Both the position numbers and the translations under genes were made by a program. 64,000 nucleotides of DNA, from assembly GCA_006386115.1 (NCBI GenBank), contig VFIW01000063.1, positions 62,001 through 126,000 of the forward strand, read 5' to 3'. Positions 40,840 to 51,603 of the stretch are shown piece by piece. Source of the DNA: Globisporangium splendens. Lineage: Eukaryota; Oomycota; Peronosporomycetes; Pythiales; Pythiaceae. How positions within the stretch are numbered: the first letter of the stretch is position 1; every line of letters starts with the position of its first letter. Under the pieces are notes generated by a model. It was not told the DNA's origin, searched no databases, and saw only the letters and a program-made list of their open reading frames with translations.

Positions 40840-42653
40840 GAGGGGGCCGCGCGGAAGGAAGCTCCGGACGGAGTTTCCACGAAGACAGCCATCACGCTGC
40901 GGAGTGGGCAGGCGCAAGTCGACGCAGAGATGGCAGTACGAGCGTCACAGCACGGGAAAGGGGGAGCCCCAGCTCCTGTGCGCACGAGCGATACGGACCA
41001 ATTAAAAGCTGGAGGACAAGACAAGTCTGGGACCATTGAGGAAGGCACGACGCCAACGCGTGCGGAAGGCTCTCGAAAAGAAGCGTCGACGGAGACTGCA
41101 CTAGTGGAGAGACACGAAGCCCTCGCCGCGAAGCTGCGTGTGTCACCAAACGCGGTCAACAGAGTGGAGATTGAATACGAAGTGCGGTTAATGTTCACAG
41201 CTCTTTACAACGGGATGCGGATTCTGGAGAAACCAAAAAAGGCGAACGACAATTACCCAACACTCAACGGAGAAGAAGCGGACGCGCTGGTGGACCTATT
41301 CCGTCTACTGGCAATTGAAAAGGGAAAATCCTTTCCGGAGTGGAAGAGGACGATCCAAGATTTATGCAAGGATATGCACCGGTCGTCGTGGACAGTGGTA
41401 GCGCTTATCCAAAAGAGAATTGACCAGAACAGGCTCGCAGCAGAAACCAAGGCTTCGCCATGGGGTTCGCAAACCAGCACCAACTCTCAAACAAAAGTCA
41501 AAGAGCAAGGCACCCAGCCCTTCACCTTCAAATCGGGCAAATACTCGGAGGAGAACAACGCAACATGATCCGACACTGCAAGCAAAAGTTCAAGTACTCA
41601 GTGACCCTGCGCCAGCCGACAACGGTGGAATGGGAAATTGTGCTAGCGATCGTGGAAGGCGAACTCCTGATTCGACACTTGCCTCAATTCCTACGACGAG
41701 TGTGTGATGGGGACACCCTCTTCCGTTTCCAGAACACCATCGCAGCTCAGGTGGAAGGAGAGCTGGTCGGCAAATTGTCGGATGCGACGCAAGACTACAA
41801 AGATCATCAGTCGACCGGACGAATCGTGGAAGCCATCTTGCAAGCAGCGAGATACAGCAATGACGGCAAAATGGAAGAGACAATGGCGATGCTGAGAGAC
41901 CTCAAAGCTGCGGAATATAATGGCAGCACTCACTCTCTCCACTTCTATTTCTTTGACAGGAGCACAGCGGCGAAATGGGACAGAATGACGATCCCCTTCC
42001 GACGCCAATTGGTGCATCTCATATCCGCGCATCCGACGGAGACAACCGGAGAGCGACCGGAGGCAGACAGCGTGTGGAACAGGCAATTAGGAGCGGACGG
42101 GCTACAGAATGCAGAATCGAGATCCAGGTACAAAATTCAGCTTTTGAACACTGCTCGCTCAATGAATATGTCTTTGTTTTTAGAATACTTAAAGCAGACG
42201 ACAGGCAAGCGATTCTACGCCTACCCACTCGATAAATACGGTCCAATATCCAACCAATCGCAGTGGTGGGAGGTGTTCTTTGAAGAGGAATCATGTCCAA
42301 AAGCGCTTATCGATGTCAGACGAATTATTTGGCGAGGGCGAACGATCATCCTGCACCACGCATCCAAGTACCGAATGGCTCCTTGTTTAATCTGTGGAGC
42401 AGCGGGACATTTCGCGCGAACGTGTAAGGCAACGGAACATGAACTAAAAACTAACAACTGTATTCACGCAGACGATGAGATCGTGAGCAAACTCCCGAGA
42501 AAGCCAGCCACTTTCACCAGTGCAGCGGAAATTAAGGAGTCTGTCTCAGACGGCATTGACAAAAAGAAACAGCCACTTCAACCCGCAGACAGAGAATCCT
42601 CACGCCAGTGGGGAAAACAAGCCGAGCGAGAACACGAATCCCGTGACGCCTGA
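40840..42653 (+). pseudogene. LINE ORF1-like region with CCHC zinc knuckle
   Basis: Two overlapping frames joined by a shift between 41460 and 41568. The first (first ATG in the element at 40930, MAVRASQHGKGG) has a charged helical part, VEIEYEVRLMFTALYNGMRI. The second contains CKQKFKYSVTLRQPTTVEWE, a FYFFDRSTAAKWDRMTIPFR segment, and the zinc knuckle CLICGAAGHFARTC at 42384-42425 (C-x2-C-x4-H-x4-C). It is a nucleic-acid-binding protein of the retroelement. It ends at a stop at 42651-42653. Confidence 0.75.
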
Positions 42654-44793
42654 TGAGACAAACACGTCCAGCCCACAACCGAACTCCAACCCAAATAATC
42701 TAACAAAAAATGTGTCGTTTACAGTGAAAACAGGAATTTCAGGACAACAAACCGGCAATCTCAAAGAACAGGCGAAGGCGAAACCAAACGATGGAGCAGC
42801 GAACACAAAAGGACCCGCGTCAAAGGCAAGCCAGAAAAATGGACCAAGACAAATTTCCAAGGATGACATCCGGTGGGCAAAAGAGCTGATGCGCTTCCGA
42901 CGAGATATGGACGAGTTAATGAAGGTGCACGTGGAAAGACAAACCGAGCTCAACCCGAATCGTAACGACATCATGGACTGGGATGGGGAGTACACGATTC
43001 AAGACGTGATGGACGCCAACGGACTTGCAGAAGCAACAACACTACCTACCGGAAATTGCCAATTTTATGCAGTGGCGGAAGCGATGCTCCAAATCGTGCA
43101 TGACAACATGGCCAATGAGAAGCTGATCGAGGCCACGGCGAGCAGAATCAAGCAAAGCATGAACACGGCCGCACGTCTCAACTTCGATCTCGAATTCCCT
43201 GAAGGAACTCATTTGGGAATACTCGAAGCACTGGGGAGAGGGGATCGAAAAACGAGCCCAAAAGAAGGGAGAGCAGATGTTCTCGACTATTTCAGCGATA
43301 TCGCAAGCAGCTCCTCCAGCCGATCTTCCACGCTGCCAGGATCCCTGTGGGGTGGCCCGGAGTCCTTGCGGATGGCTGCCAAGGCTTTGCAGAGAAAAAT
43401 CTTCGTGCTGATCGAGACAACGTACGGAGACCGCAAGGGCTTTGCAATTTACAAGCCGCAATCCAGAGTCCATGGAGGCGGCCAGTTTTTGTCAGCCAAA
43501 GAATATGCGTGCACAGGGAAGCAATGGGAAGACGAGCTCCGTCAAGACAGAAACGAAGCAGAGGCCACGAGCAGTCCGCTACCAATTGTGATGAAATTCG
43601 CAAACGAACACTACAACAGTCTGCACTTCAGAACCCTGAACGACCCAACGCCACTGGCGAATATGACGAGCTCATCATTAGCGAAGCATCTCCAAGGATC
43701 CGAGAGGAGCAAGGCGGAGTTCAAGACGGACCGATCTGGTCAATTCGAATCCGAACGAGAAACAGACGATTCAATGGAGGACAGCGACAATTCCAGTCTG
43801 GGAGAGTCAGTGTGGACTCCATCGCTGGACGAGCGAGAAAAGTTCGAGCCAACCCAGCTCAGCGGACAACACGGCTGGTCGTTCGCGTCGCAGGAGAATC
43901 AGCTAGTGGTATATCACTCGCCCACAACCGAGTTACCTCCACAACCCAGGAAGCGAGAGAGAGACGAGCCCCTGATGCTCACAGCAATAGATGGTGACGT
44001 CGCGATAAACCTGAACAGCCCCAATGTCCCCCTCAAGAAAACCAAAACGCTCTCGAGACGTTTGGCGATCGAAGGAGACTCCATGCAGAAACGCAGAGAC
44101 CTCGAGCGCACGCTGCAGGAGCATTGGGAAGGGTTCCAGGAGCAATGGAAGCAAGAATCCAAGTGCTCCTTTCCTCTGCTCTCGTCCAATCGTGATGTAT
44201 GGACGCAGGCAGCTCTCAATGAGTGGGAGCGAATTCTAGCGATGTTGAAGACGTCGCCAGGGCCGCATCACATATTGAATCATCTCAGCGGGCCAACGCT
44301 AGTGGACTTGACGCAAGTTCTGCGCGAACAGGTGATTGAGGAAGGACTCAAACGTCTTGTACACCGCACTGATCAGGCAGAAACCAGGGTATGGATCACA
44401 GGTTGGTTTGACAGGATTGCAACGGCAACCACGAAGCAACAACGGGCCGTACTACTCAACTCCAAGGAAGACTGGTTGACGCTTGGAAAAATGAAGTATA
44501 GTGGGCTCGAAGTTCTGCGGCTTTGCCACCCGACCCAGCTAGAGAAGCTCAGCCGCTACATCATCTGCACAGTGGTGTATGAGGAGGAGCTGCAGACGTT
44601 CAGGTCCAGTGACGCCGAAGACCCAGACATCCTGTACGAGGCGATTGAAGACTTCTGTGCGATGTTGAAGCAAACCAGAGAACTCAAAGCAGCCTTCAAG
44701 AGTGGAGAGGAGCTCAGCGAATGGTCAGCTCTTTCGGTGATCATGGCTCAAGTCACCATGGAAGTGGACTCGGTCGAGCCTTCAAGGTACTAA
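42520..44793 (+). pseudogene. LINE-encoded protein with OTU-like cysteine protease domain
   Basis: A 757-codon frame overlapping the previous one. About residues 160-380 show the OTU layout. The nucleophile block TLPTGNCQFYAVAEAML has Cys near residue 180 (codon at 43057). The C-terminal block KFANEHYNSLHF has His near 364 (codon at 43609) followed by Tyr-Asn, so Cys, His and Asn of a triad are present. The usual Asp before GNC is Thr. OTU enzymes cleave ubiquitin or polyprotein linkages. The rest is charged and Ser/Glu-rich, with a helical C-terminal region (LEVLRLCHPTQLEKLSRYII). Lacking RT itself, it lies between ORF1 and the endonuclease. Confidence 0.75.
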
Positions 44794-44842
44794 AGGCGCA
44801 ACACCAACAGGTAACCAAGGTGGCAGTAGCCCAGGCACAGAA

Positions 44843-45838
44843 ATGTACGCCGCGCTACATGCCCTCAAGAATGCATTTTACAAAAATCAAAAAAAGGAAA
44901 AAAGACCATGTCCTAACACGGTACTGGTATTAACTCAGAACGTGTGCGGATTCAAAAAGAAAGAACGAACAAAATGGTTAGAGGATCTCAAGGGGGCACT
45001 AACCGCAGAAAAGTATGATATCATTTATTTACAGGAGACGAGGATCACCACAGCCAAAGAAGAAAGCAGACTCCGACATTACTGGAACCGAATATGGGGG
45101 GTGGAAACCTGGACGAACCAACGTCCTTTTGGTCCATCCATCGAGACGCGACCAGCGGAGTTGCAATACTCACAAATCCGAAGACGATTAGCGAAACACA
45201 ACTGATCGAGGAATCCAAGTGGACGAATCGCACAGTCGCTATCAAGTCCAAGGGAGTGGTGTGGATTAATGTGTACGTACCCAACAAGTAATCAGAGCGA
45301 GAACACTTCTTCCGACGCCTAAACGAGGAGTTCGGGACTCATCAAGAAGCAGCAGTGCTCGGAGGTGACTTCAATTGTGTGCTCGACAAGCAACGGGACC
45401 GGTACCAAAGAGGAGTTCGGCTACCTGTGCAATGCGAAAGTGCAGAACTGAGACGACTAGTGACGGAGTGGAACATTTACGACGCACGGGAGCTAGTGGA
45501 GGATCCGGAGTGGCCAGTGCACAGGGAACCGACGGAGCATTTCACATACTGGAGAAAAACTCAGCCAGTCGACTCGACCGATTCTATATCGCAGGAAACC
45601 TGGGCAGCGCCGTGCAATGGGAGGCCATAGAGCTACCCAAGCGCTGCTCGGATCACCAAGCAGTGGTGCTGCATATGAAATGGATGAGTCAACCGCAGAC
45701 ACCAAGGAGAGTGAACAAGTGCAGGTACCCGATGCGAACCTCGCGTCCTGACTTGGTGCGGACTGGGGTGCAAAAGGCAATCGTTCACGAGCTGGAGCTG
45801 ATGCGGAGTGAAGGGTCAATCGTTTGGAGCCACCTGTA
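44843..45838 (+). pseudogene. LINE AP-type endonuclease, fragmented
   Basis: Endonuclease/exonuclease/phosphatase pieces in three frames: LTQNVCGFKKKERTKWLEDL and YDIIYLQETRI (metal-binding Asn and Glu), GVAILTNPKTISETQ, WINVYVPNK followed by TAA (45289-45291), VLGGDFNCVLDKQRDR (catalytic GDFN), and SRLDRFYIAGNLG with KRCSDHQAVVLHM (terminal SDH). Shifts occur near 45100 and 45550. The domain would nick the target DNA. All active-site motifs survive although the frame is broken. Confidence 0.85.
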
Positions 45839-46147
45839 GCAGCGTCTCATCAAAGCAATACTGAGAGTAAATCGAGCAGAGAAGCGGCAAGTACGAAGAT
45901 ATCTGCAAAAGTTGGAGGATCAGCAGCATCGACCGGCAAACCGCACAAGGCGTCAGCTGATCGAAGAACAAGCAAACGCGGCAAGAGAGGCAGCAGAGTT
46001 CAAATTCGATAAGTATATGCAAGCAACGCAGGGGGATGTTCGTCACTTCTTTCGGAGGATCGCCAACTGGCAGCGGGATCAAACAATTTCGCGATTGGAA
46101 CCGACCCCGGAAGGTACCACTCACCAAACGCGAGTCTAGCGGACATC

Positions 46148-47850
46148 ATGGGGGCAGAATGGCACCAAATCACTGGCCAGAGCCATGCTGCGGTCCCTCC
46201 GCAGAAGGCTGAACAGCGATTTGATGCACTGGTGTATATTCCGGGAACTCGAAAAGTCACGGAAGAGCAAAACCAAGACTTGATGGCACCCATCACTGAA
46301 AAGGAAGTACGAGAGGCAATCGCGGCTTTACATCGGCATAAGGCAGGTGGCGTGGACAGTCTGAACAATGACTTCTACAAGGATTGCGAGGACGTGATGG
46401 TCGAAGTTTTGGTGCGGGAATTCAACAACATCCAACGCGGGGCAACCATGCCACGATCATTCGGTCAAGGAATCGTGATACCGTTGCGCAAGAAAGGAGA
46501 TTCGCCAAACCCCCTCGATTACAGACCAATCACTCTGCTTACGACCACTTACAAGTTGTTTGCAAAAGTCTTGGCAACAAGGCTGCAAGACATCCTTCTG
46601 TGGATCATCGGGGAAGCACAACAAGGCTTTGTACGCGACCGACTGATGGAGAACTCGATCCTCATCATGCAAGCCGCATTGGACAAAGCGTACCACAACA
46701 ACGGTGAAGGGTTGGATGACGCTCCGGGAATTGCGATGCTTGACTTCATGAAGGCTTACGACACGTTGGACAGAGATTTTCTGTATCTTGTGCTGAGCAA
46801 GTTCGGCTTTGGGCGACAATTTGTGGATTTAGTACGTCGAATGCACTCGGACACTACAGCGCAGTACCTGGTGAACGGTGAACTGTCGAGAGAATGGGAG
46901 GTCAAGTCGGGAATTCGTCAAGGTTGCCCCTGGCCCCTCTCCTGTTTATCGTCGCCGCGGAGATTCTCGCACTGGCAGTACAACAAGACCCCCATCTGGA
47001 AGGAATTCGCGTGACCAGATCCGGAGCAGAACCCCATCTCATTTCGACCTTCGTCGACGACTCCGCCGTCTTTCTGAAACAAGGGAAACAGCTGCCTCGA
47101 CTGATGCAGCTGCTGTCCGAGTTCGGCCAGCAATCAGGTCTGCACGTGCAACCAACGAAAAGCAGCTACATCTGTCTCAGCACAGCAGTAGTCCAGGAAC
47201 AAAGATGCGGCATTCCAATCCTGAAGCATGGAGAGACGGTGAGGTACCTTGGCATCCAAATAGGTACCGGGAACATCACACAAGCTAATTGGGAGGACCG
47301 CCTGCAAAAGCTCCGAACCAGATTGATCATCGCGGCCAAAGTCTCCAACAGTGTGGTGGGGAGAGCGCTTATACTGAATTCGGTCTTACTGCCATCGATT
47401 CTGTTCACTGCCGGCTACATCAAGCTCCCAGCGAAAGTCGTGGATCAGCTAGTGAATCTACAAAAGCAATTTTTGTGGAAATCAACACTCGGCACAGACG
47501 GCACGAGGCACAAGGTGAGTCCTTCCCTGCTCTACTTGCCAGTCAAGGAAGGAGGCATAGGTCTCTATTCAATACCTCTTGCAATAAAGCGACAAGTGAT
47601 GCAACGGACAACTCGGTGGCTACAGCGAGCGCGAGACAAGTATACAGAAGCTTGGCATGAACAAGTGCATCGGGACAAAAGTCAAAACCGGGGATGTTGC
47701 GCGGTTTCACCAAAGGAGCGAAGCCAGCTTGCACAGACAGACATGCAGGTGTGTACTTTGGGAGAAAACGTGAGCAGACGATTCATCAACTATCGAAAGA
47801 GACTCGAGCGTTCTGGCCATCCTTTCAGTGGAACGGCAACCCCTGGATAA
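46148..47850 (+). pseudogene. LINE reverse transcriptase, one frameshift
   Basis: The first frame (46148 to about 46930) holds ITEKEVREAIAALHRHKAGG, DYRPITLLTTTYKLFAKVLA, GEAQQGFVRDRLMENS and AMLDFMKAYDTLDRDFL, up to GIRQGCP. The second (to 47850) continues APLLFIVAAEILALAVQQ and the catalytic STFVDDSAVF (FVDD, a YxDD variant), then SGLHVQPTKSSYICL and VRYLGIQIG. The shift lies inside the RQGCP-LAP junction near 46929. Typical LINE RT fingers/palm order. Confidence 0.9.
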
Positions 47851-47909
47851 TCGACAGTCAAGGCGATCAGTATACAGTCTAAACGGTTCGTTTCCTGAAG
47901 GAATGCAAT

Positions 47910-49709
47910 TTGGCCAGCTTCAACGCGAGACGGGAGGAAGAGCGAGTGTTCTCCGTGCGGCTACCAACCATGACGGCGACTCTCAGGTTCAAACGAATGA
48001 TCACCTTGCGAAAACTCGTAACCAGCATCATTCTATGCTCACCGGAGATAGAAATCGATGCAGGCAGCCAGTTGAACAGTCACCAGGAGCCGTGGAGCAG
48101 GAAACACACAAAACGAGAGTATAAGTGGATCAGCAACGGCATGGGAACCATCATCGCGGTGCCAGTATCGGAGGGGAGCCACACGGACTACATTCAGATA
48201 CAACGGCAAGCAAACGGAGTTCTCTGGACAGCGACCGACTGCGTCGGGGATGCTATCTGTCAACAAGACGTGGCAATGATCGAAGAAGAAATAAAAACTG
48301 TAGGGTGGACATTCAAACCGCACCCACTCACGACTCGCTGTCCGTGGCTGGTGCATGAACGTACTCCCCCAAATAGTATCCAGAAGACAATTGACCGAGC
48401 ACGAACACGAAGGTTGCACAGCAAGTTGTATCAAGGTCTCGGAGGACTCATAGACAAGCTCAACGAAGTCGCGAAAACTGACCAGTGGTACAGTCATGTG
48501 CAGTATCGACTACCAGCAGATCTATGGAAACAACGAGGATGTCCTACGCCGTATCAGATGTGGACGACATACCGGATTTCTACGATGCAGCTCAACCTGT
48601 TCCATCCGGGAAGGATCGAGTCTCCAGCGTGCCCAAGCAATGCCGGATGTGGGGAGACAAAAGAAACTATATCACACATAGTCTGGAGTTGCAAGCGAGC
48701 ACAAGCCGCGTGGACGGCCTTTCTCGAACGATGGATGGGCCGAACATTGACGAATCAAGCACTCAACCTCTTCCTGCCTCATATTGCTAGCCGCACAGCC
48801 CCGCCAGGTCAACGATCTTTGCTCTGGGATTTGGAAAAGCGCTTCGGGTTCATTACTCCGGAACACTCTGTAGCGCTACAGAAACTTTGGTTTATCGTCG
48901 CATCAAGCATCCCAGTTTTGCTATGGAGAACGAGAGTGGAAATGGTGCATGAACGGCAACACGCCACTATCGAAGAAAGTACCCAGCGAGTGTGGACAGC
49001 GTGTGTGATGCAAGTACGGGCCGTGGCTCATCGGATGAGAACGCTCAAAGGAGAAAAGATCAATGCAACTTGCCTGAGCCAACTGCTCAGCGTACTGGAG
49101 AGACAAGACATGTCGCGCCAACTGGAAGCATGGGCGACGGCGCGTTTGTATTTCGATGGAGGTGCACGCGGCAACCCAGGTCCAGGAGGCAGCGGATGGG
49201 CACTCATCTTCCTGAATGAACGCAGCAATCAATGGGAACTCAAAGCATGCGGCTATGCGTACATGGGACCACAAGTCACAGACAATTGGTGCGAATACAG
49301 CGCGCTGAAAGATGGTTTGGCATACAGTGCACACTACCTGCAGCATTATGAAGTCAAGTTGGAAGTCTTCGGAGACAGCCAAATGATTATCGCAGCCCAG
49401 AACGGGTTCGATTCAATACGCCAGACCAAGTTGCAGCCTCTAGCAGTTCGGGTAAATCAAATCATCGCCAACTTTGCGTGGACCTCCTGGAATCACACAA
49501 AACGAGAACAAAACAAGATGGCCGATCTTCTCGCCAACATGGGAATGAACTCCAAGAATGCGAAGATACTCACCGACGAATCGCGGGGAAATGATCAAGT
49601 TCTTATGTCCCAAGTCGCAGCTCTACTCGACAATGATATCGGTGCCACACCGTCAAAACTAAGAAACACCTCACTGTCAGCAGTGTTAATGAGACTCAGG
49701 AATTCTTAA
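47910..49709 (+). pseudogene. LINE RT C-terminal region and RNase H domain
   Basis: A 599-codon frame following RT. It includes a Cys/His motif of LINE C-termini (CPSNAGCGETKETISHIVWSC). A complete RNase HI domain follows at about residues 405-540: ARLYFDGGARGNPGPGGSGW (first Asp), DNWCEYSALKDGL (Glu), EVFGDSQMIIAAQN (second Asp) and NKMADLLANMGMN (last Asp). RNase H degrades the RNA strand during cDNA synthesis. The stop at 49707-49709 is followed by a 47-bp 3' end with the TC-rich tail. Confidence 0.88.
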
Positions 49710-49756
49710 ACTGTATGTAGACCATAAGTTCAATAGAATTACCTTCTCTCTCTCTC

Positions 49757-49772
49757 GCAAGAAGGTCGCTCC
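49757..49772 (+). repeat. Right target-site duplication of the LINE
   Basis: GCAAGAAGGTCGCTCC, identical to 40824-40839, immediately after the TC-rich tail. Confidence 0.85.
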
Positions 49773-50007
49773 TCCGTTGTTGTCTTCAAAGGTCGCGAAT
49801 GGACAGATTCGTATTCCCGACGTCATATTGGAATCGTGTTTGGAAATATGGCTGTGTGAAAAAACATATTTGGTGTGTACCACATCAAAAGGCAACTTCA
49901 AGCAAGAGTCACGGTGCTCATTTACTTCAATTCAGCTCGTCAATGAAGCGAAAGCACATACGCAAACGACGACATCAAGTACACGACAAGAATACAAGCA
50001 CAAAGAC

Positions 50008-51603
50008 TTACTGACGAGGCACTTTTTGCACACTCGCCATCATTGCACCATGCACGGGCAGCGTCAGCGAAAAGTCGTACGTGATATTCTGGCCAGGAAG
50101 CAGCTCAACGTGGAATTTGGTGAGAATCCCCGACACAACGAGTTTCATTTCGAGCATTGCGAGGTTCATCCCCAAACACAGGCGTGGACCTGCATTGAAC
50201 GCGACAAACTTGAACGCCGATACATTGATGATTTTGCCAGTTTGTGCATCGAGCCAGCGGTCCGGATTAAATACTTCAGCGTCCGGACCCCAGACACTTG
50301 TCATTCGACCCATTCCGTAGAACGGCAAACCCACGGTGGTGTCTCCGCGGATGAATGTACCATCAGAGAGCACGATATCATGGACGACGTGCTTTGTCTC
50401 GAATGGGACCGACGGATACAGTCGTAACGTTTCTCTTAGAGCAGCTTCCAAGTAAAAAAGATCTTGAACTTGCTCCATCGTTGGTGTCACGATCTTGCCA
50501 CTCGCCAACTCGGGCAGTTTGGCTGCGATTTCTGCTCGAATCTTTGCCGCCACTTCTGGGTGGCTGGTCAAATTGTAGAAGAACCAGCTGAGTGCCTGGG
50601 CAGTGGTGTCACGTCCAGCGATCAGGAAATTCACGACAATGTCGCGGAGATACGTTGGGTCGAACTCTTTTGCCTCAAAATCAGGATTCTGGCTCACGTT
50701 GTCGAGAAAAAGTGAAACGATATCTGTCCCAGTTTCGCCCTTTGCAAATCCATAATTCGACTGTCGACGTTCAAGCGATCTGGCGACGATTTCCAGCACC
50801 GTATCATCGATCGCCTTCATATTTTTCTTGAGTATCCCCTCGGCTCCAATTCCAAGCCACCGCTGGGTCTTCCAGAACCAACCAGGACGAATAAATCGAA
50901 GGACCACCTCACGCTGTGCGCTGTCAAACGCAGTCTGGAAGGGATGCTCTTTTTCAGCATCGAGACACCCCAAGTGGATCCCAAACCCGATTTCTGCAAA
51001 TGCTTCGATAGTGAATCGGTTAAAGAGCTTGAACAGATCCATCGGGGTATCGCTATCAGCCGCTCGCTGGAGGATCGTATGCAACACTTTGGCGTGGGTT
51101 TGTACCGTTGCCGTCATCGAGTCTCGCAGCGTTCGCATCGTGAACAGATGGCTCGCGGTCTTGCGCTGATGCACCCACTTGGCGTCGTCGACGGCAAAGA
51201 TGCCTTCGCCGAGCAGATCCTTCACATTATCAATGAAGAAGGAGCCTTTCGGGAAGCACGCAAACTGGTGCTTGAACACGTCTTCGAACGCCTGTGGGGT
51301 GTACAGCACCGTCATGTCGGGTCGTCCAAACGCCTTGATCAGGAAAGGCTCGCCCTTGAACTGCTTGCATATCGAGAAGATCCAGTCCTGGAAATCTGGC
51401 ACATGCCGCACGAGGTCCAGCGTGTTCTCCAGGAACGGCAGCGTCGAGTCCGGACGCCACACCTTTCGAGTCCCGTCCTCGTTCAAATGCGAGCCTTTTC
51501 TTGTAACCAGCGCGTGGTACGCGAACGTCAGCACCTGCAACGAGAGAATTCCCAGCAGCACGCTGGCTGCGTTGAGCCCGAGCAGCGATCCAACGGACAG
51601 CAT
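50008..51603 (-). CDS. Cytochrome P450 monooxygenase (copy 3)
   Basis: 531 residues from MLSVGSLLGLNAASVLLGIL, the only ATG at the N-terminus; upstream codons in frame lack one. N-terminal anchor at about residues 5-30, STLPFLENTLDLV (hinge; Gly replaced by Glu compared with VLGN/WLGN), WVHQRKTASHLF, I-helix AGRDTTAQ (about 327), ETLR (about 389), PDRW and the heme loop FNAGPRLCLG with Cys near 475. Paralogue of the two P450s at 14-17.7 kb, but on the opposite strand and separated from them by the transposon-rich region. An ER membrane monooxygenase of unknown substrate. The LINE ends 235 bp downstream of its stop codon. Confidence 0.93.
   Translation of the reverse strand: MLSVGSLLGLNAASVLLGILSLQVLTFAYHALVTRKGSHLNEDGTRKVWRPDSTLPFLENTLDLVRHVPDFQDWIFSICKQFKGEPFLIKAFGRPDMTVLYTPQAFEDVFKHQFACFPKGSFFIDNVKDLLGEGIFAVDDAKWVHQRKTASHLFTMRTLRDSMTATVQTHAKVLHTILQRAADSDTPMDLFKLFNRFTIEAFAEIGFGIHLGCLDAEKEHPFQTAFDSAQREVVLRFIRPGWFWKTQRWLGIGAEGILKKNMKAIDDTVLEIVARSLERRQSNYGFAKGETGTDIVSLFLDNVSQNPDFEAKEFDPTYLRDIVVNFLIAGRDTTAQALSWFFYNLTSHPEVAAKIRAEIAAKLPELASGKIVTPTMEQVQDLFYLEAALRETLRLYPSVPFETKHVVHDIVLSDGTFIRGDTTVGLPFYGMGRMTSVWGPDAEVFNPDRWLDAQTGKIINVSAFKFVAFNAGPRLCLGMNLAMLEMKLVVSGILTKFHVELLPGQNITYDFSLTLPVHGAMMASVQKVPRQ

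Larger units (their letters stand above)
40840..49756 (+). mobile_element. Degenerate 8.9-kb LINE (APE endonuclease, RT, RNase H, OTU domain)
   Basis: A non-LTR retrotransposon bounded by identical 16-bp direct repeats and ending in a TC-rich tail (TTCTCTCTCTCTC, to 49756), the hallmark of target-primed reverse transcription. Content in order is an ORF1-like frame with CCHC knuckle, an OTU-like protease frame, an AP-type endonuclease, RT and RNase H. The parts lie in all three frames with several frameshifts and at least one internal stop (TAA 45289-45291), so the copy is inactive. It appears full-length. The domain set (APE, RT, C-terminal RNase H) suggests an I/Tad1-like branch, but the clade was not tested. 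Confidence 0.92.

Noticed and set aside
40694..50427. A plus-strand reading frame that becomes continuous if the LINE and one 16-bp copy are removed (VPKSVCGKKVAP then LLSSKVANGQIRIPDV)
   Set aside because: The frame match may be chance (one in three). It lacks motifs, and its right part runs antisense into the P450 gene. The LINE more likely hit intergenic DNA.
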